13,550 nt of DNA from Thalassiosira profunda (lineage: Eukaryota > Bacillariophyta > Thalassiosirophyceae > Thalassiosirales > Thalassiosiraceae), in the NCBI GenBank assembly GCA_036939355.1, contig JALLAP010001459.1, positions 1-13,550 of the forward strand, given 5' to 3'. Below the pieces are notes generated by a model, which worked only from the letters and a program-made list of their open reading frames with translations, ran no database searches and was not told the DNA's origin. Both the position numbers and the translations under genes were made by a program. Each line of letters begins with the position of its first letter. Positions within the stretch are counted from its first letter, which is position 1. Of this stretch, positions 6,197 through 13,550 are shown in pieces.

Positions 6197-7693
6197 ATGA
6201 ATGTTCCTCTGGTCTGGGAGCAGATCAACCAAAACGATGTGTACGCCAATGCCGTGTGGCAAAAGCTGAGCAGCAACGATCCATCACTCGACGAGCTCTA
6301 TGTGGGACAAACACATGGCTTTTACCCCAAAGATGGAGTGAACTGGGAAGATCTGGGAAAAGCCATCGGCAACAACAAGCACTTGCAGTTTTTGAGCATC
6401 TCTTTGTCAGCTGACAATGATAGGGCTACTGATGAAGATCTGGAGATTCTGTTCAATGGAATTGCGAAGAATCGGTCGATTGTGGCCCTCTTCTTTTTTG
6501 GGGGAGATTTCTACGAGGGCAAGATATTTACGCTTGCCATTCCTCTACTAAGGGGGAAGGTCATCAAAAATGTTGGAGTGCACACTACCGGAGCATTTGC
6601 GGACAGTGAAATTCGGATGCTCTCATCTGCCCTGATCAAATCTTCATCCCTAAAGCGTATCTTATCGGATACAGGCATCAAGAAAGTGAGCTTCCGCTCA
6701 TCGGGTCTTCCCTGGAATCCGGAGGTCCGCGTGGGTCTAATTGATGCGGTTTCGCGTCATAACCTGCAGTTTCTGGACCTGTGTTTCGATGCGGCTATTG
6801 GGAGAGAGGCATGTGCTGAGCTGTCAAGGATCGCAGGTGGTCCGTGTCATCTCCATACTCTTAACTTCCCTTCCAATGGGCTTGATGATGAGTGTGCGGC
6901 GCTTCTGGCGACAGGATTAGTCGGAAACAGCAGGCGAAAATACAGCGCGCACAAGCTCAAGGCCCTCGATCTCAGCCGTAACGAAAACATCACGTCCACT
7001 GGTTGGGACTGCATCTTTGGGGCATTGCAGCATAAAGGCTCGGGTGTGACGCATCTTTGGTTGAACAACAATGACGTATTCGCGGGCGGCTGTCTGTTCC
7101 GTTATTTGCGAGGGAATTGTAGGCTTGCTCTTTTGGGCTTAGACGATTGCGACGTGGACGATGCGATTATGTCACGGCTTGCTCAGTGCCTTGTTGGCAA
7201 CCGCAACTTGAGAGGATTGCACCTTAATGGCAACCCAGCCATTACCACTGATGGTTTGCGCGCGCTGTCAGCGACCGTATGCAACGAAACAAGCATAGAG
7301 GACACAATTTCCTCAAACCACACGCTGGAGAGAGTGAGATCCGATGCTGACGTGCCTTCAACTCTCGCGCTAGCTCTAAGAGTGAACGAGAAGAACTGTG
7401 ATGCGGACGCGGCGCGGCTTAAAATCCTTCAGATCCATTTTCGAGTGGAACAGGGTCTCTCGCCATTGTACAAATTGAAGAGGAATGTCTGGCCTTTTGC
7501 AATGGCATGGATAGTGAGAGAAGAGTCCGGATTGTCTTTGCTGTTTCGGTTTCTACAAGGTGCTGCCGGCATGATTGAGTTTGATTGGAGCCCCCTTCCA
7601 ACAACAGACAATTGCAATCGGCGGCGCAGGGTTGTAGCGCGAATGCGCAATGCTTTGAGTAGCCGCTCGAGCAGGATTGTCAAACGTGGTTGA
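6197..7693 (+). CDS. Leucine-rich-repeat protein, RNI-like (498 aa)
   Basis: A single exon from ATG 6197 to TGA 7691-7693. The protein has no signal peptide or membrane segment, so it is probably cytosolic or nuclear. Leucine-rich repeats of the ribonuclease-inhibitor type span roughly 60-375. The clearest are HLQFLSISLS (62-71), NLQFLDLCFD (189-198), KLKALDLSRNENIT (253-266), GVTHLWLNNNDV (283-294) and NLRGLHLNGNPAIT (337-350). The last repeat is followed by SIEDTISSNHTLERV (366-380), a motif I associate with expanded LRR families in diatoms and other stramenopiles. A basic C-terminal region (about 425-498) contains WPFAMAWI and GLSLLFRF. Such repeats usually bind proteins; no partner is evident. 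Codon use is less GC-rich at third positions than in the neighbouring proteasome and plastid genes, consistent with low expression or a recently duplicated family. It converges with the glycosidase gene. Confidence 0.88.
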   Translation: MNVPLVWEQINQNDVYANAVWQKLSSNDPSLDELYVGQTHGFYPKDGVNWEDLGKAIGNNKHLQFLSISLSADNDRATDEDLEILFNGIAKNRSIVALFFFGGDFYEGKIFTLAIPLLRGKVIKNVGVHTTGAFADSEIRMLSSALIKSSSLKRILSDTGIKKVSFRSSGLPWNPEVRVGLIDAVSRHNLQFLDLCFDAAIGREACAELSRIAGGPCHLHTLNFPSNGLDDECAALLATGLVGNSRRKYSAHKLKALDLSRNENITSTGWDCIFGALQHKGSGVTHLWLNNNDVFAGGCLFRYLRGNCRLALLGLDDCDVDDAIMSRLAQCLVGNRNLRGLHLNGNPAITTDGLRALSATVCNETSIEDTISSNHTLERVRSDADVPSTLALALRVNEKNCDADAARLKILQIHFRVEQGLSPLYKLKRNVWPFAMAWIVREESGLSLLFRFLQGAAGMIEFDWSPLPTTDNCNRRRRVVARMRNALSSRSSRIVKRG

Positions 7694-7750
7694 AGCTTCT
7701 TCTTTGCCTGCAAATGCAGAGACACCTCAATGTGGACTCGATATCAACGC

Positions 7751-9791
7751 TTAAACTAAGCTGATATCAACTTCATAAGTCCCAACTGCATCTGATTTGA
7801 TGAGTGGCTCGGACTGCTTCTCCTTATTGAGCTCGAACGACGCAACAGTGGTGCCCTGCCCGTGCAAATGGATGTGCAACACAGTCCCACGGTAGCGCAA
7901 GTTGTTGAGGTGGATTGTTGGCTGACTCCCAAACAATTCTTTGGGCTTCATGGGAGAGAATCGAATGCCATCTAGTCCCAGCCGTACCCCAAAGACGCCA
8001 TGATAAATCATCGAGAGGTAGCCCGTCGCACTCCAAAGCTGACTTCTCCTCTCCTCTGCGTAGGTTCCGTTAAGCTGGTAGAACTCTGCAAAGGTCTTTG
8101 ACTCTTGTGCCAACGCAGTGAGGCCCTTTAGTTCGTGAGTGAAGAGGTCCGCTCGTTTTTGCTCCGCCACTGCCATCGCCCAGTATCCCTGCACAAAGGG
8201 CCAAAGGCGGCCGTTGTGATAGTGCCGGGGTATCCGCCACTCCATGAAATTCCGCCGGTACTGGAATTGCGGCCATAGGCACGTAATTCCGTATGAGGTT
8301 GTATGGGTAGACTCCATTATTTGTCTGTTGCGTTCGTCGTCCGCGGCAAAATCGAGCATGGCCAGAGAGATTCCCAGGCCTTCGGTGGTATCCACAAGTT
8401 CATTACGCTCGTCTTCGAAGTATGCATAGTTGCCCTTCTTCGAAGACCAAAGGCTGCGATCAAGAGAAAAGAGTGAGGGCAATGTGTTGCGATTGAGGAA
8501 ATACCGTTTTGCATCCGCACCGTTTCTGAATGGCTTCCTTGAGACGCTTGCCCTTCTCTTCCAACTGCCGTATTGTTTCGTCGGCATCACCCAGTTCTCT
8601 TCCCATTTTGGACCCCAGATGATAGCCCGCGTAATAGAGCATGTTCGTGCTCAGAGCCTTTGTCTTCCCCACTCGTTCTCCATCGTTTTCGTACTTCTCA
8701 GGGTATCCACTATTGCTCTCTAGAAAGCTAGAGCACCCTTTGAAGAGTCCGCTGTGGTGTTCAAAGACCTCCCGTTCCGCTCGTCCCAGGCTGTTCTTCG
8801 TCACATCGTACGCCCACGACAGCATTTCCTTGTCCCCCGTCGCCAGATACAAGCTCCACGCCCCCCGCACCCCCACGATGGCATCGCTCAAGTTGGGCCA
8901 TCCCCCAAAGTGTCCGCACTTGTCCTGCAGCCACACCGACTTTCCCCCATCCCCATCCCTCTCCACGCTCGCCATCAGACTTTGCTTCACCACCGCGGGA
9001 TGCACGAGGGCGGCTCCCAATTCGGCGGCGAAGGAGGTGTCCCGCGTCCACAGCTGACTCCAGCCGGTTCCGGCCACAAAGTGATTGCAGGCAATGTTGT
9101 TTCCCATTTCTTTGATTGCGAGATTGTACGCCGACACGTAGGGAGAAGACGCGGAGAAGAAAGAGCCTGGGACGACCAGTTCCGGAGGGGAGTCCACCTT
9201 CACCTCGATGCGACCGTACGGCGTCAATTGGTCGCCTTTTCGGTGCTCGATCGCAATCTCGTGCGCGCCCGGTTGCAACAGCATCGAATTCACATTCTCC
9301 AGACTGCCCAGGCTGAACGCGTGGCTCAGGGGGTTCTCCCCGTGATCTCCGATGTCGCACGTGCCCACCTTCAAGGGTGGAGAGGCCGAAGTGGTGCCAT
9401 CATCGCCGTCGTCGTCTTCCTCGGCCGGGGCGGCCGCAATCAGTTGGGAGTCGAGGTACACCTCCACACCCTCCAGACTGGGGATGTCCACGGAGAAGCC
9501 CAGCGGCACGTTGGACAACGTCTTGATCGAGGGCAGGATCCTCGCGTTGGCGGTGGGCACCCGGACGGGGACAACGTAGCGGTACGCTCTGCCGAAGCCA
9601 TACCCCAGCCCCAGCAACGCAGGCAGGAGGAACAGGGCCGCGGCGGCCACCCAAACGATGGGAGGGAAGCCCCGCCGCCGCCGCCGTTTGTCGTCTGACC
9701 CGCCGTTGTGGTGGGGGAGCGCCTTGGGGGACGGGGACGACCGCGGACTACCAACGCGCTTGCGCAGGTGCAGGGGCGACGGCAACGGCAT
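7751..9791 (-). CDS. Membrane-anchored six-hairpin glycosidase (GH63/GDE-like, 657 aa)
   Basis: Exon 1 is 9791..8521 and exon 2 is 8453..7751, ending in TAA. I chose the ATG at 9791 (aatATG); the frame runs on to a TTG at 9887 without an ATG. The N-terminus is basic (RRRRR, 36-40) and followed by one membrane segment (about 45-67), a type II arrangement placing the enzyme in the ER/Golgi lumen or outside the cell. An N-terminal beta-rich part with a D/E-rich insert (about 122-132) precedes the (alpha/alpha)6 catalytic region. That region shows GTGWSQLWTRDTSFAAELG (241-259), GHFGGWPNLSDA, YAYFEDERNELVDTTEGLG and YHNGRLWPFVQGYW (502-515). The YHNG-x-x-WP block and the WTRD block are typical of six-hairpin glycosidases such as glycogen-debranching and GH63-type enzymes. 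Substrate is unknown; glycan trimming or storage-glucan turnover are possible. I cannot assign the catalytic acids with certainty. Confidence 0.82.
8454..8520 (-). other. Intron in glycosidase gene (67 nt, GT-AG, phase 2)
   Basis: The minus-strand donor is AAACG|GTGCGG at 8521/8520 and the acceptor is TGATCGCAG|CCT at 8454/8453. The two exons are in different frames when read through. Splicing gives EAIQKR-LWSSKKGNYAYFEDE, a continuous helix-to-loop block of the family. Confidence 0.85.
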
Positions 9792-9843
9792 ATTTCGTCG
9801 CCGGCCTCCGTCCACGCCTCGTGAGGCCTGGAAGGCTTGATCA

Positions 9844-9860
9844 CCGAGCCTCAAGCTCGG
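9844..9860. repeat. Perfect hairpin CCGAGC-CTCAA-GCTCGG
   Basis: A 6-bp GC-rich stem with a 5-nt loop, about 55 bp upstream of the glycosidase ATG and so possibly in its 5' leader. A role in translation is speculative. Confidence 0.35.
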
Positions 9861-10039
9861 GGTTGGTGCATGCACCGAGAAGAGCAATGACGGAGACTGT
9901 CAAACCTCGCCTGATCAGAGGTCAAAGAAAGCAGCTCTCCAAATTTAGGGGGCTAGCCCTCAGCCCTGACGGCCGAAGTGCGCGCCTCTTGAAACCAAAG
10001 CATAAGCGGTGCACTAGAGGGCGAGGGAAGCAAATATTT

Positions 10040-10054
10040 GGGGCGCAAAGCCCC
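10040..10054. repeat. Perfect hairpin GGGGC-GCAAA-GCCCC
   Basis: A 5-bp GC stem with a 5-nt loop, about 110 bp upstream of the hydrolase ATG. Short enough to be chance. Confidence 0.3.
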
Positions 10055-10165
10055 TTTTGCAAGTGTCATTCATCTCACTTTCCTGGGACCAACCACACCC
10101 GCTCCCCCCACCTTGCTTTCTCCTGCACCGGCGGAGGGGTTGACCGCCGCTAGCCCGGAGTGATC

Positions 10166-11886
10166 ATGAGCAGTGCCCACACCATCGCCTCCGCGGAGGG
10201 CGATCCGGCGTCGCCTGTGAAGCCAAAGAAGATGGCGGCTCGGTCCTCCTCCACCCTAACATCACACACGTCATGCACCTACGTCGGCGATTCCTCGAGC
10301 GACGACGAGCTGTCCGACGGGTCCCACCGCCTCAGTGCCCCAAGCGAGGCACGGGGCGATGCCAAGGTCGAAGTGTACTTCAGCAAGGAGCACGTGGAGC
10401 GCGCCAACAGGGCGGCCGCGGCCGAGAACGAGGGCCTCAACCTCCACATGGGACTGCCCGACCTCACCGTCCTCACCCGCCGCGACGATGGGTTTGCCAC
10501 AACCGCTCTGCAGAAACTGCTGCGCCTGCCCATCCGCGCCGCGATTTGCCTCGTCGATCGCTTCCTCTCCATCATCGAAACGCCCCTGTTTCAGTTTTAC
10601 AGCGAGCGGTTGCCCCTACGGTGGAGGCAGCGGATTACGTTTCTGGCATGGGGGATGTATCTGCCCGTGCACAAGGCGCTTATTGGAAGGAGATCGGGGT
10701 TGCACAAAGACGTGAGCCTGGAGTATCACGCGCTAACGTCGGTCATGTGGTGGGGGAGGTTGGTGAGTGTCCATTTGCTTGGCTGCACCCATCACGTGAT
10801 TGTTTTATGCATTTCCTGACATCAATCACTCTATTGTTCCAGTTCCCTGTGACTGTCAAGAGGATGAGGATGTCGTTGAGCCAGCTGCACGTGTGCCATC
10901 CTCCCGAGCAGTACCCGCAGTGGAAATCAATTGCCAGTTCTCCCGATGACGACCTGAAGCCGAGCAACGGCGAGCGATACGGCATCCGGGGCCACCTGTA
11001 CGAGGTCTACCATCGCATGGATGGTAAGCGCACACCGACTGGGTTTGGGAGCTCAACTGAGGATCAGTTATCTGCGGCAGATATGACAGTGACCGGCCAA
11101 TACATCCAACAGGCCGCCCAGCTGTCCCAAAAGGTTCTCTTTTGGATCTACGGCGGCGCCTTCCTTGCAGGTGATTCGATGGGCAACCTGGGCATCGCCG
11201 AAAAGATGGGCATGTGCACCGATGGCGATGCTGGAATGCGGGATGTGTTCATTCCGGACTATCGCCTGGTTCCTGAGTATCATCTCGACGATGCAATTCA
11301 CGACATCACACTGGCGTACGAATATCTTATTTGCGAGAGGGGCGTGCGCCCGGAAGATGTTGTCCTGGTGGGGATTAGCTCGGGGGGTGGCCTGGTTGCA
11401 TTGTTGATGCAAGCTCTCGCGAAGGCTCGACGGAACTTTAACAAACAACGAGGCTGCCATAGCGATGGTTCGGACTGCGTTCCAATGCCCGCTGGAGGCG
11501 TGCTGATTGGCCCCTTCGTCGATTACACTGAGCCAAAGGGGTCCATGAAGGAGTTTGTGAAGCATGATTTGATCGTGAACCAGTCAGTTTACGACGAGGG
11601 CATCCCCTTCCTTGAGCAAGTGCTAGGATCTCACGAGAACAGAGTGAAGGCATCGCCGGTCTATGGGGACTTCGACGGCCTTCCTCCGCTCTGCATTTGC
11701 GTGAGCCGGCACGAAGTCGTTTACGACCAAAGCATGCTCCTGGCCGAGCGCGCCAGAGAGCAGGGAGTTGACGTCACGGTGGGAGTGTGGAAGTACATGT
11801 GCCACGTGTTCCCTCTGCTGTGTCCGTTTTTGCCCGAGGGCCGGGAAAGCTTCGACTTCATGTGTGAGTGGATCAAGGAACGTTAA
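10166..11886 (+). CDS. Alpha/beta hydrolase, hormone-sensitive-lipase (fold-3) family esterase/lipase (546 aa)
   Basis: Exon 1 is 10166..10762 and exon 2 is 10843..11886, ending in TAA. The ATG at 10166 (atcATGa) is the first in frame. The catalytic half (about 220-546) shows HSL-family order: an oxyanion loop WIYGGAFLAGD (Y302-GGAF), DYRLVPEYHLDDAIHD (338-353), the nucleophile elbow G376-I-S378-S-G380, an acid region SRHEVVYD (E490 or D494), and a His in MCHVF (H520). Such enzymes hydrolyse acyl esters. The first tyrosine of the oxyanion loop replaces the common His of HGGG. The 200-residue N-terminus is Ser/Asp-rich (27-58) and then carries two hydrophobic stretches (about 118-140 and 157-172) that could bind lipid or membrane. 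No signal peptide is apparent. The substrate is unknown. The AATAAA at 11929 supports the 3' end. Confidence 0.88.
10763..10842 (+). other. Intron in alpha/beta-hydrolase gene (80 nt, GT-AG, phase 0)
   Basis: The donor is TTG|GTGAGT and the acceptor TTGTTCCAG|TTC, with a CTGAC branch-like site about 25 nt upstream of the acceptor. Both flanking exons are in phase, and an in-frame stop follows if it is read through. Confidence 0.9.
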
Positions 11887-11928
11887 AGGCGTTGATCGTT
11901 GCTGATATTAATTGAATGCTAGTGTACA

Positions 11929-11934
11929 AATAAA
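11929..11934 (+). terminator. Poly(A) signal AATAAA of alpha/beta-hydrolase gene
   Basis: A canonical AATAAA 42 nt after the stop, within the 114-bp gap to the convergent neighbour's stop codon. Confidence 0.6.
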
Positions 11935-12000
11935 CCAGACTGCTGATCCCATGCAAGGGCGGCGTTATCGGGGCCCTTTGCCGATGGTTAGGCTGTCCAG

Positions 12001-13173
12001 TCATATCACATACGCTTCTTCCAACACCCTCCTGGCTCTCTCGATTGTAGTCGAAATGTGGTCGTCGACGCTGTTCGTTTCTCTTCTATCAACACCATCG
12101 AATACTAATTGCTGCGAGTGTCCATCTTTGAACAACATCCTGGCTCTTTCTACTGCGAACGATAAATGCTCATCAGTGGCGTTACCGGAGTCCCTTGTTT
12201 TCAGCAACTCCGTCGCTCTTTCTATTGTGCACGAGAGATGCTCATCAACGCATGCGTTCCTGCTTCTTTCATCAATTTCATTGTCTCCCAGTTCGTGCTG
12301 CGAGTGCTCATCTCTGGAGTCGTTCGAGTGCACGCTCGTGTCGTCACCCTCCTCCCATCTGACGTTTGCATTCAGAAAGCGAAACATTTGCCGCCTCTCG
12401 CGCAGCAGTATTGTCATCACCGCCAATAAGGAGACGAGGCACAGGGATGCAACCGCCACCAGGGTGATCGAGAGTGGACTATCGCTCTGGCCCTCATCAC
12501 CCGTTTTGAGGTAAGGCATCGCCTGCGCTATGATGCTTTCCGACGAAGACGAAGAGACCAGAGGTGACGGCCTAGTTGAAGGAAAATCTGTTGGGCTGAC
12601 TGTTGGTGTTGATGTGGGTCCTGACGATTCAGATGGATGCATAGATGGAAAGAAGACCTCCAACGGTCTTTCTGATGGCACCGTTGTCGGTGCAAACGAT
12701 TCAGATGGGATCATTGACGGAGCCACGCTTCTCGATGGCGTCATCGAGGGTGGTTGAGACGTCGAAGGAGATCCCGTCGGGCTGCCCGAGGGCAGTCCGG
12801 AAGGGCTGAATGATGGGTTTGCAGAAGGAGACCCCGTCGGGCCCTCCGAGGGTAATCTGGAGGGGCTGTCAGTCTGCGGATTGGACGGCGGCTCGGTGGG
12901 CCTCCGCGAAGGGTGCCGAGTGACGCTGTTCGAGAGGAGCTCATCTTCTCTGGACGTCGGCGCCACAGTGGGGTGCCGAGTGACGCCGTGCGATACGAGT
13001 TCGTCGTCTCGTCGAAGGCCGCGCCTATGAATGGTAACGGTATCTTGGCCGAAGGCAACATGTCGAAGGTGCTTTCCGCTTTGTTGCCTCGAATCGGCCA
13101 ATGCCAATGCGCCGTGTGGCTGGGCTAGCACCGCGAGGACCAGCATCCATCGTCGACGAGGTGCATCATTCAT
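12001..13173 (-). CDS. Single-pass membrane protein with PSxxPS stalk and three cytoplasmic repeats (390 aa)
   Basis: A single exon from ATG 13173 to TGA 12003-12001. A signal peptide covers about 1-26 (LVLAVLAQPHGALALA). Two tandem 20-residue units follow (55-73 and 75-93), both containing DELxSxxVTRHP. A long Pro/Ser/Thr stalk of PSxxPS type spans about 94-207, as in stramenopile cell-wall and surface proteins, and is probably heavily O-glycosylated. One membrane segment lies at about 235-257 (SITLVAVASLCLVSLLAVMTILL), followed by RERR, giving a type I orientation with the stalk outside. The cytoplasmic tail is acidic. It ends in three copies of a roughly 16-residue unit with consensus D-[ED]-H-[LI]-S-x-x-[IV]-E-R-A at 310-325, 334-349 and 370-385. 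The copies look like amphipathic helices that could bind a partner. I know no family for this architecture; adhesion, wall attachment or surface sensing are possible jobs. Confidence 0.85.
   Translation of the reverse strand: MNDAPRRRWMLVLAVLAQPHGALALADSRQQSGKHLRHVAFGQDTVTIHRRGLRRDDELVSHGVTRHPTVAPTSREDELLSNSVTRHPSRRPTEPPSNPQTDSPSRLPSEGPTGSPSANPSFSPSGLPSGSPTGSPSTSQPPSMTPSRSVAPSMIPSESFAPTTVPSERPLEVFFPSMHPSESSGPTSTPTVSPTDFPSTRPSPLVSSSSSESIIAQAMPYLKTGDEGQSDSPLSITLVAVASLCLVSLLAVMTILLRERRQMFRFLNANVRWEEGDDTSVHSNDSRDEHSQHELGDNEIDERSRNACVDEHLSCTIERATELLKTRDSGNATDEHLSFAVERARMLFKDGHSQQLVFDGVDRRETNSVDDHISTTIERARRVLEEAYVI
12019..12246 (-). repeat. Three diverged repeats in the cytoplasmic tail
   Basis: Units at 12246-12199, 12174-12127 and 12066-12019 encode DEHLSCTIERATELLK, DEHLSFAVERARMLFK and DDHISTTIERARRVLE. 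Start-to-start spacing is 24 and 36 residues. The ERA core is strictly kept while spacers differ, suggesting selection on the motif. Confidence 0.8.
12895..13011 (-). repeat. Two tandem 20-codon repeats in the ectodomain
   Basis: Codons 55-73 and 75-93 encode R-x-D-E-L-[VL]-S-x-x-V-T-R-H-P with a period of 60 bp. The DNA is also similar, with gggtgccgagtgacgc shared on the plus strand, so the duplication is fairly recent. Confidence 0.8.
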
Positions 13174-13210
13174 ATCGACGGCGCTCTCCCACGCTGCGCC
13201 CGATCAGAGA

Positions 13211-13488
13211 TTAATTTTCATCGCCCTGCCTTCCCTTTGTTTCTGCCGTCCAGAAGCCGAGCATGTTGGATGTGGATTTGTTCTTGGCGTTGAGGGAGGT
13301 GCGCTGGGAAGCGAGGAGGGGGTCGACGGTCGAGGAGATCACACACCTGCAAGTTCAATTCCTATGTAGACTGTACGGAGGAATCAATACAATTGAATTG
13401 AGTTTGATGCCAGGTCTTCGAGCAGCCTCTCGATCGCGCACCTTCGTCGGTTGAGGTTGAGCCAACGCCCAACTCCCGAAATGGCCAC
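13211..13488 (-). CDS. Possible last two exons of another gene, product unknown (5' part outside or unresolved)
   Basis: A tentative model. Exon A is 13488..13391 and exon B is 13346..13211, ending in TAA, with a 44-nt GT-AG intron (CAATT|GTATTG to CTTGCAG|GTG) that joins in phase. The peptide reads sensibly around the join: AIERLLEDLASN (helical), then CVISSTVDPLLASQ, and a charged tail ending in GDEN. An acceptor-like AG at 13490-13489 would begin exon A, since a stop lies just upstream in frame. The stop codon is only 37 bp from the ATG of the next minus-strand gene, which would be very tight. The intron is shorter than the five others here. I cannot name a family; it may be chance. Confidence 0.33.
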
Positions 13489-13550
13489 CTTCTATCTACC
13501 CTCGCTCCTTGTGCAGTGCCACGCTTGTGATACTCCTGCCATGCCCTCAT

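Larger units (their letters stand above)
9792..10165. promoter_or_regulatory. Divergent intergenic region between glycosidase and alpha/beta-hydrolase genes
   Basis: These 374 bp hold both promoters. They contain three short inverted repeats: CCGAGC-CTCAA-GCTCGG (9844-9860), the palindrome GGGCTAGCCC (9950-9959) and GGGGC-GCAAA-GCCCC (10040-10054). There is no convincing TATA box and no coding sequence that I can defend. Confidence 0.5.

Noticed and set aside
8460..8590. Apparent frameshift in the glycosidase gene
   Set aside because: The frame change is explained by a 67-nt GT-AG intron whose removal gives a continuous family-like sequence.
8754..9698. A 314-codon plus-strand open frame opposite the glycosidase
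   Set aside because: Arg/His/Gln-rich composition with no domain; the minus strand encodes conserved glycosidase blocks.
12767..12900. Similar DNA blocks in the Pro/Ser stalk as a separate repeat or mobile element
   Set aside because: They are ordinary degenerate PSxxPS coding repeats within the membrane-protein gene.
1..13550. tRNA or rRNA genes, CRISPR arrays, transposons
   Set aside because: I scanned for cloverleaf-like and repeat-spacer patterns, terminal repeats and transposase motifs by eye and saw none; a tool-based scan was not possible.

Overview
This is nuclear DNA from a eukaryote, most likely a photosynthetic stramenopile (diatom-like ochrophyte). Five genes carry short GT-AG introns (67 to 110 nt). 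Start codons usually have a purine at -3, and three plus-strand genes have AATAAA 40-60 nt after the stop. One short protein begins with a signal peptide ending in an AAA-FAP site, the ASAFAP-type signal used for import into secondary red plastids. Other proteins also suit this group: a membrane protein with PSxxPS repeats, a leucine-rich-repeat protein with a SNHTLE-type C-terminal motif, and a small secreted ShKT-type protein. The exact genus cannot be fixed from the sequence.

Layout from left to right. 1-2367 (minus): the 5' two thirds of PAN2, the catalytic subunit of the PAN2-PAN3 deadenylase, cut off by the left edge. 2808-3200 (plus): small plastid-targeted protein of unknown function. 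3669-4317 (minus): secreted protein with a C-terminal six-cysteine ShKT domain, disrupted in this assembly by a one-N gap flanked by an exact 72-bp duplication. 4709-5691 (plus): 20S proteasome subunit beta-5. 6197-7693 (plus): leucine-rich-repeat protein. 7751-9791 (minus): membrane-anchored six-hairpin glycosidase. 10166-11886 (plus): hormone-sensitive-lipase-like alpha/beta hydrolase. 12001-13173 (minus): single-pass membrane protein with a Pro/Ser stalk and three cytoplasmic repeats. 13211-13488 (minus): possible last exons of one more gene, weakly supported.

The genes are densely packed. Three divergent pairs share intergenic regions of about 375-440 bp, and the convergent pairs end 57-470 bp apart. 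The genes look like an ordinary mix of housekeeping functions (mRNA decay, proteasome, glycan processing, lipid or ester hydrolysis) and lineage-specific secreted or membrane proteins. They do not form an obvious pathway, and I see no mobile element, CRISPR array, RNA gene or coherent new system. The points most worth a second look are the gap artefact inside the ShKT exon, the unusual N-terminus and propeller insertion of PAN2, the repeat-bearing membrane protein, and a perfect CACGTG inverted repeat upstream of the LRR gene.
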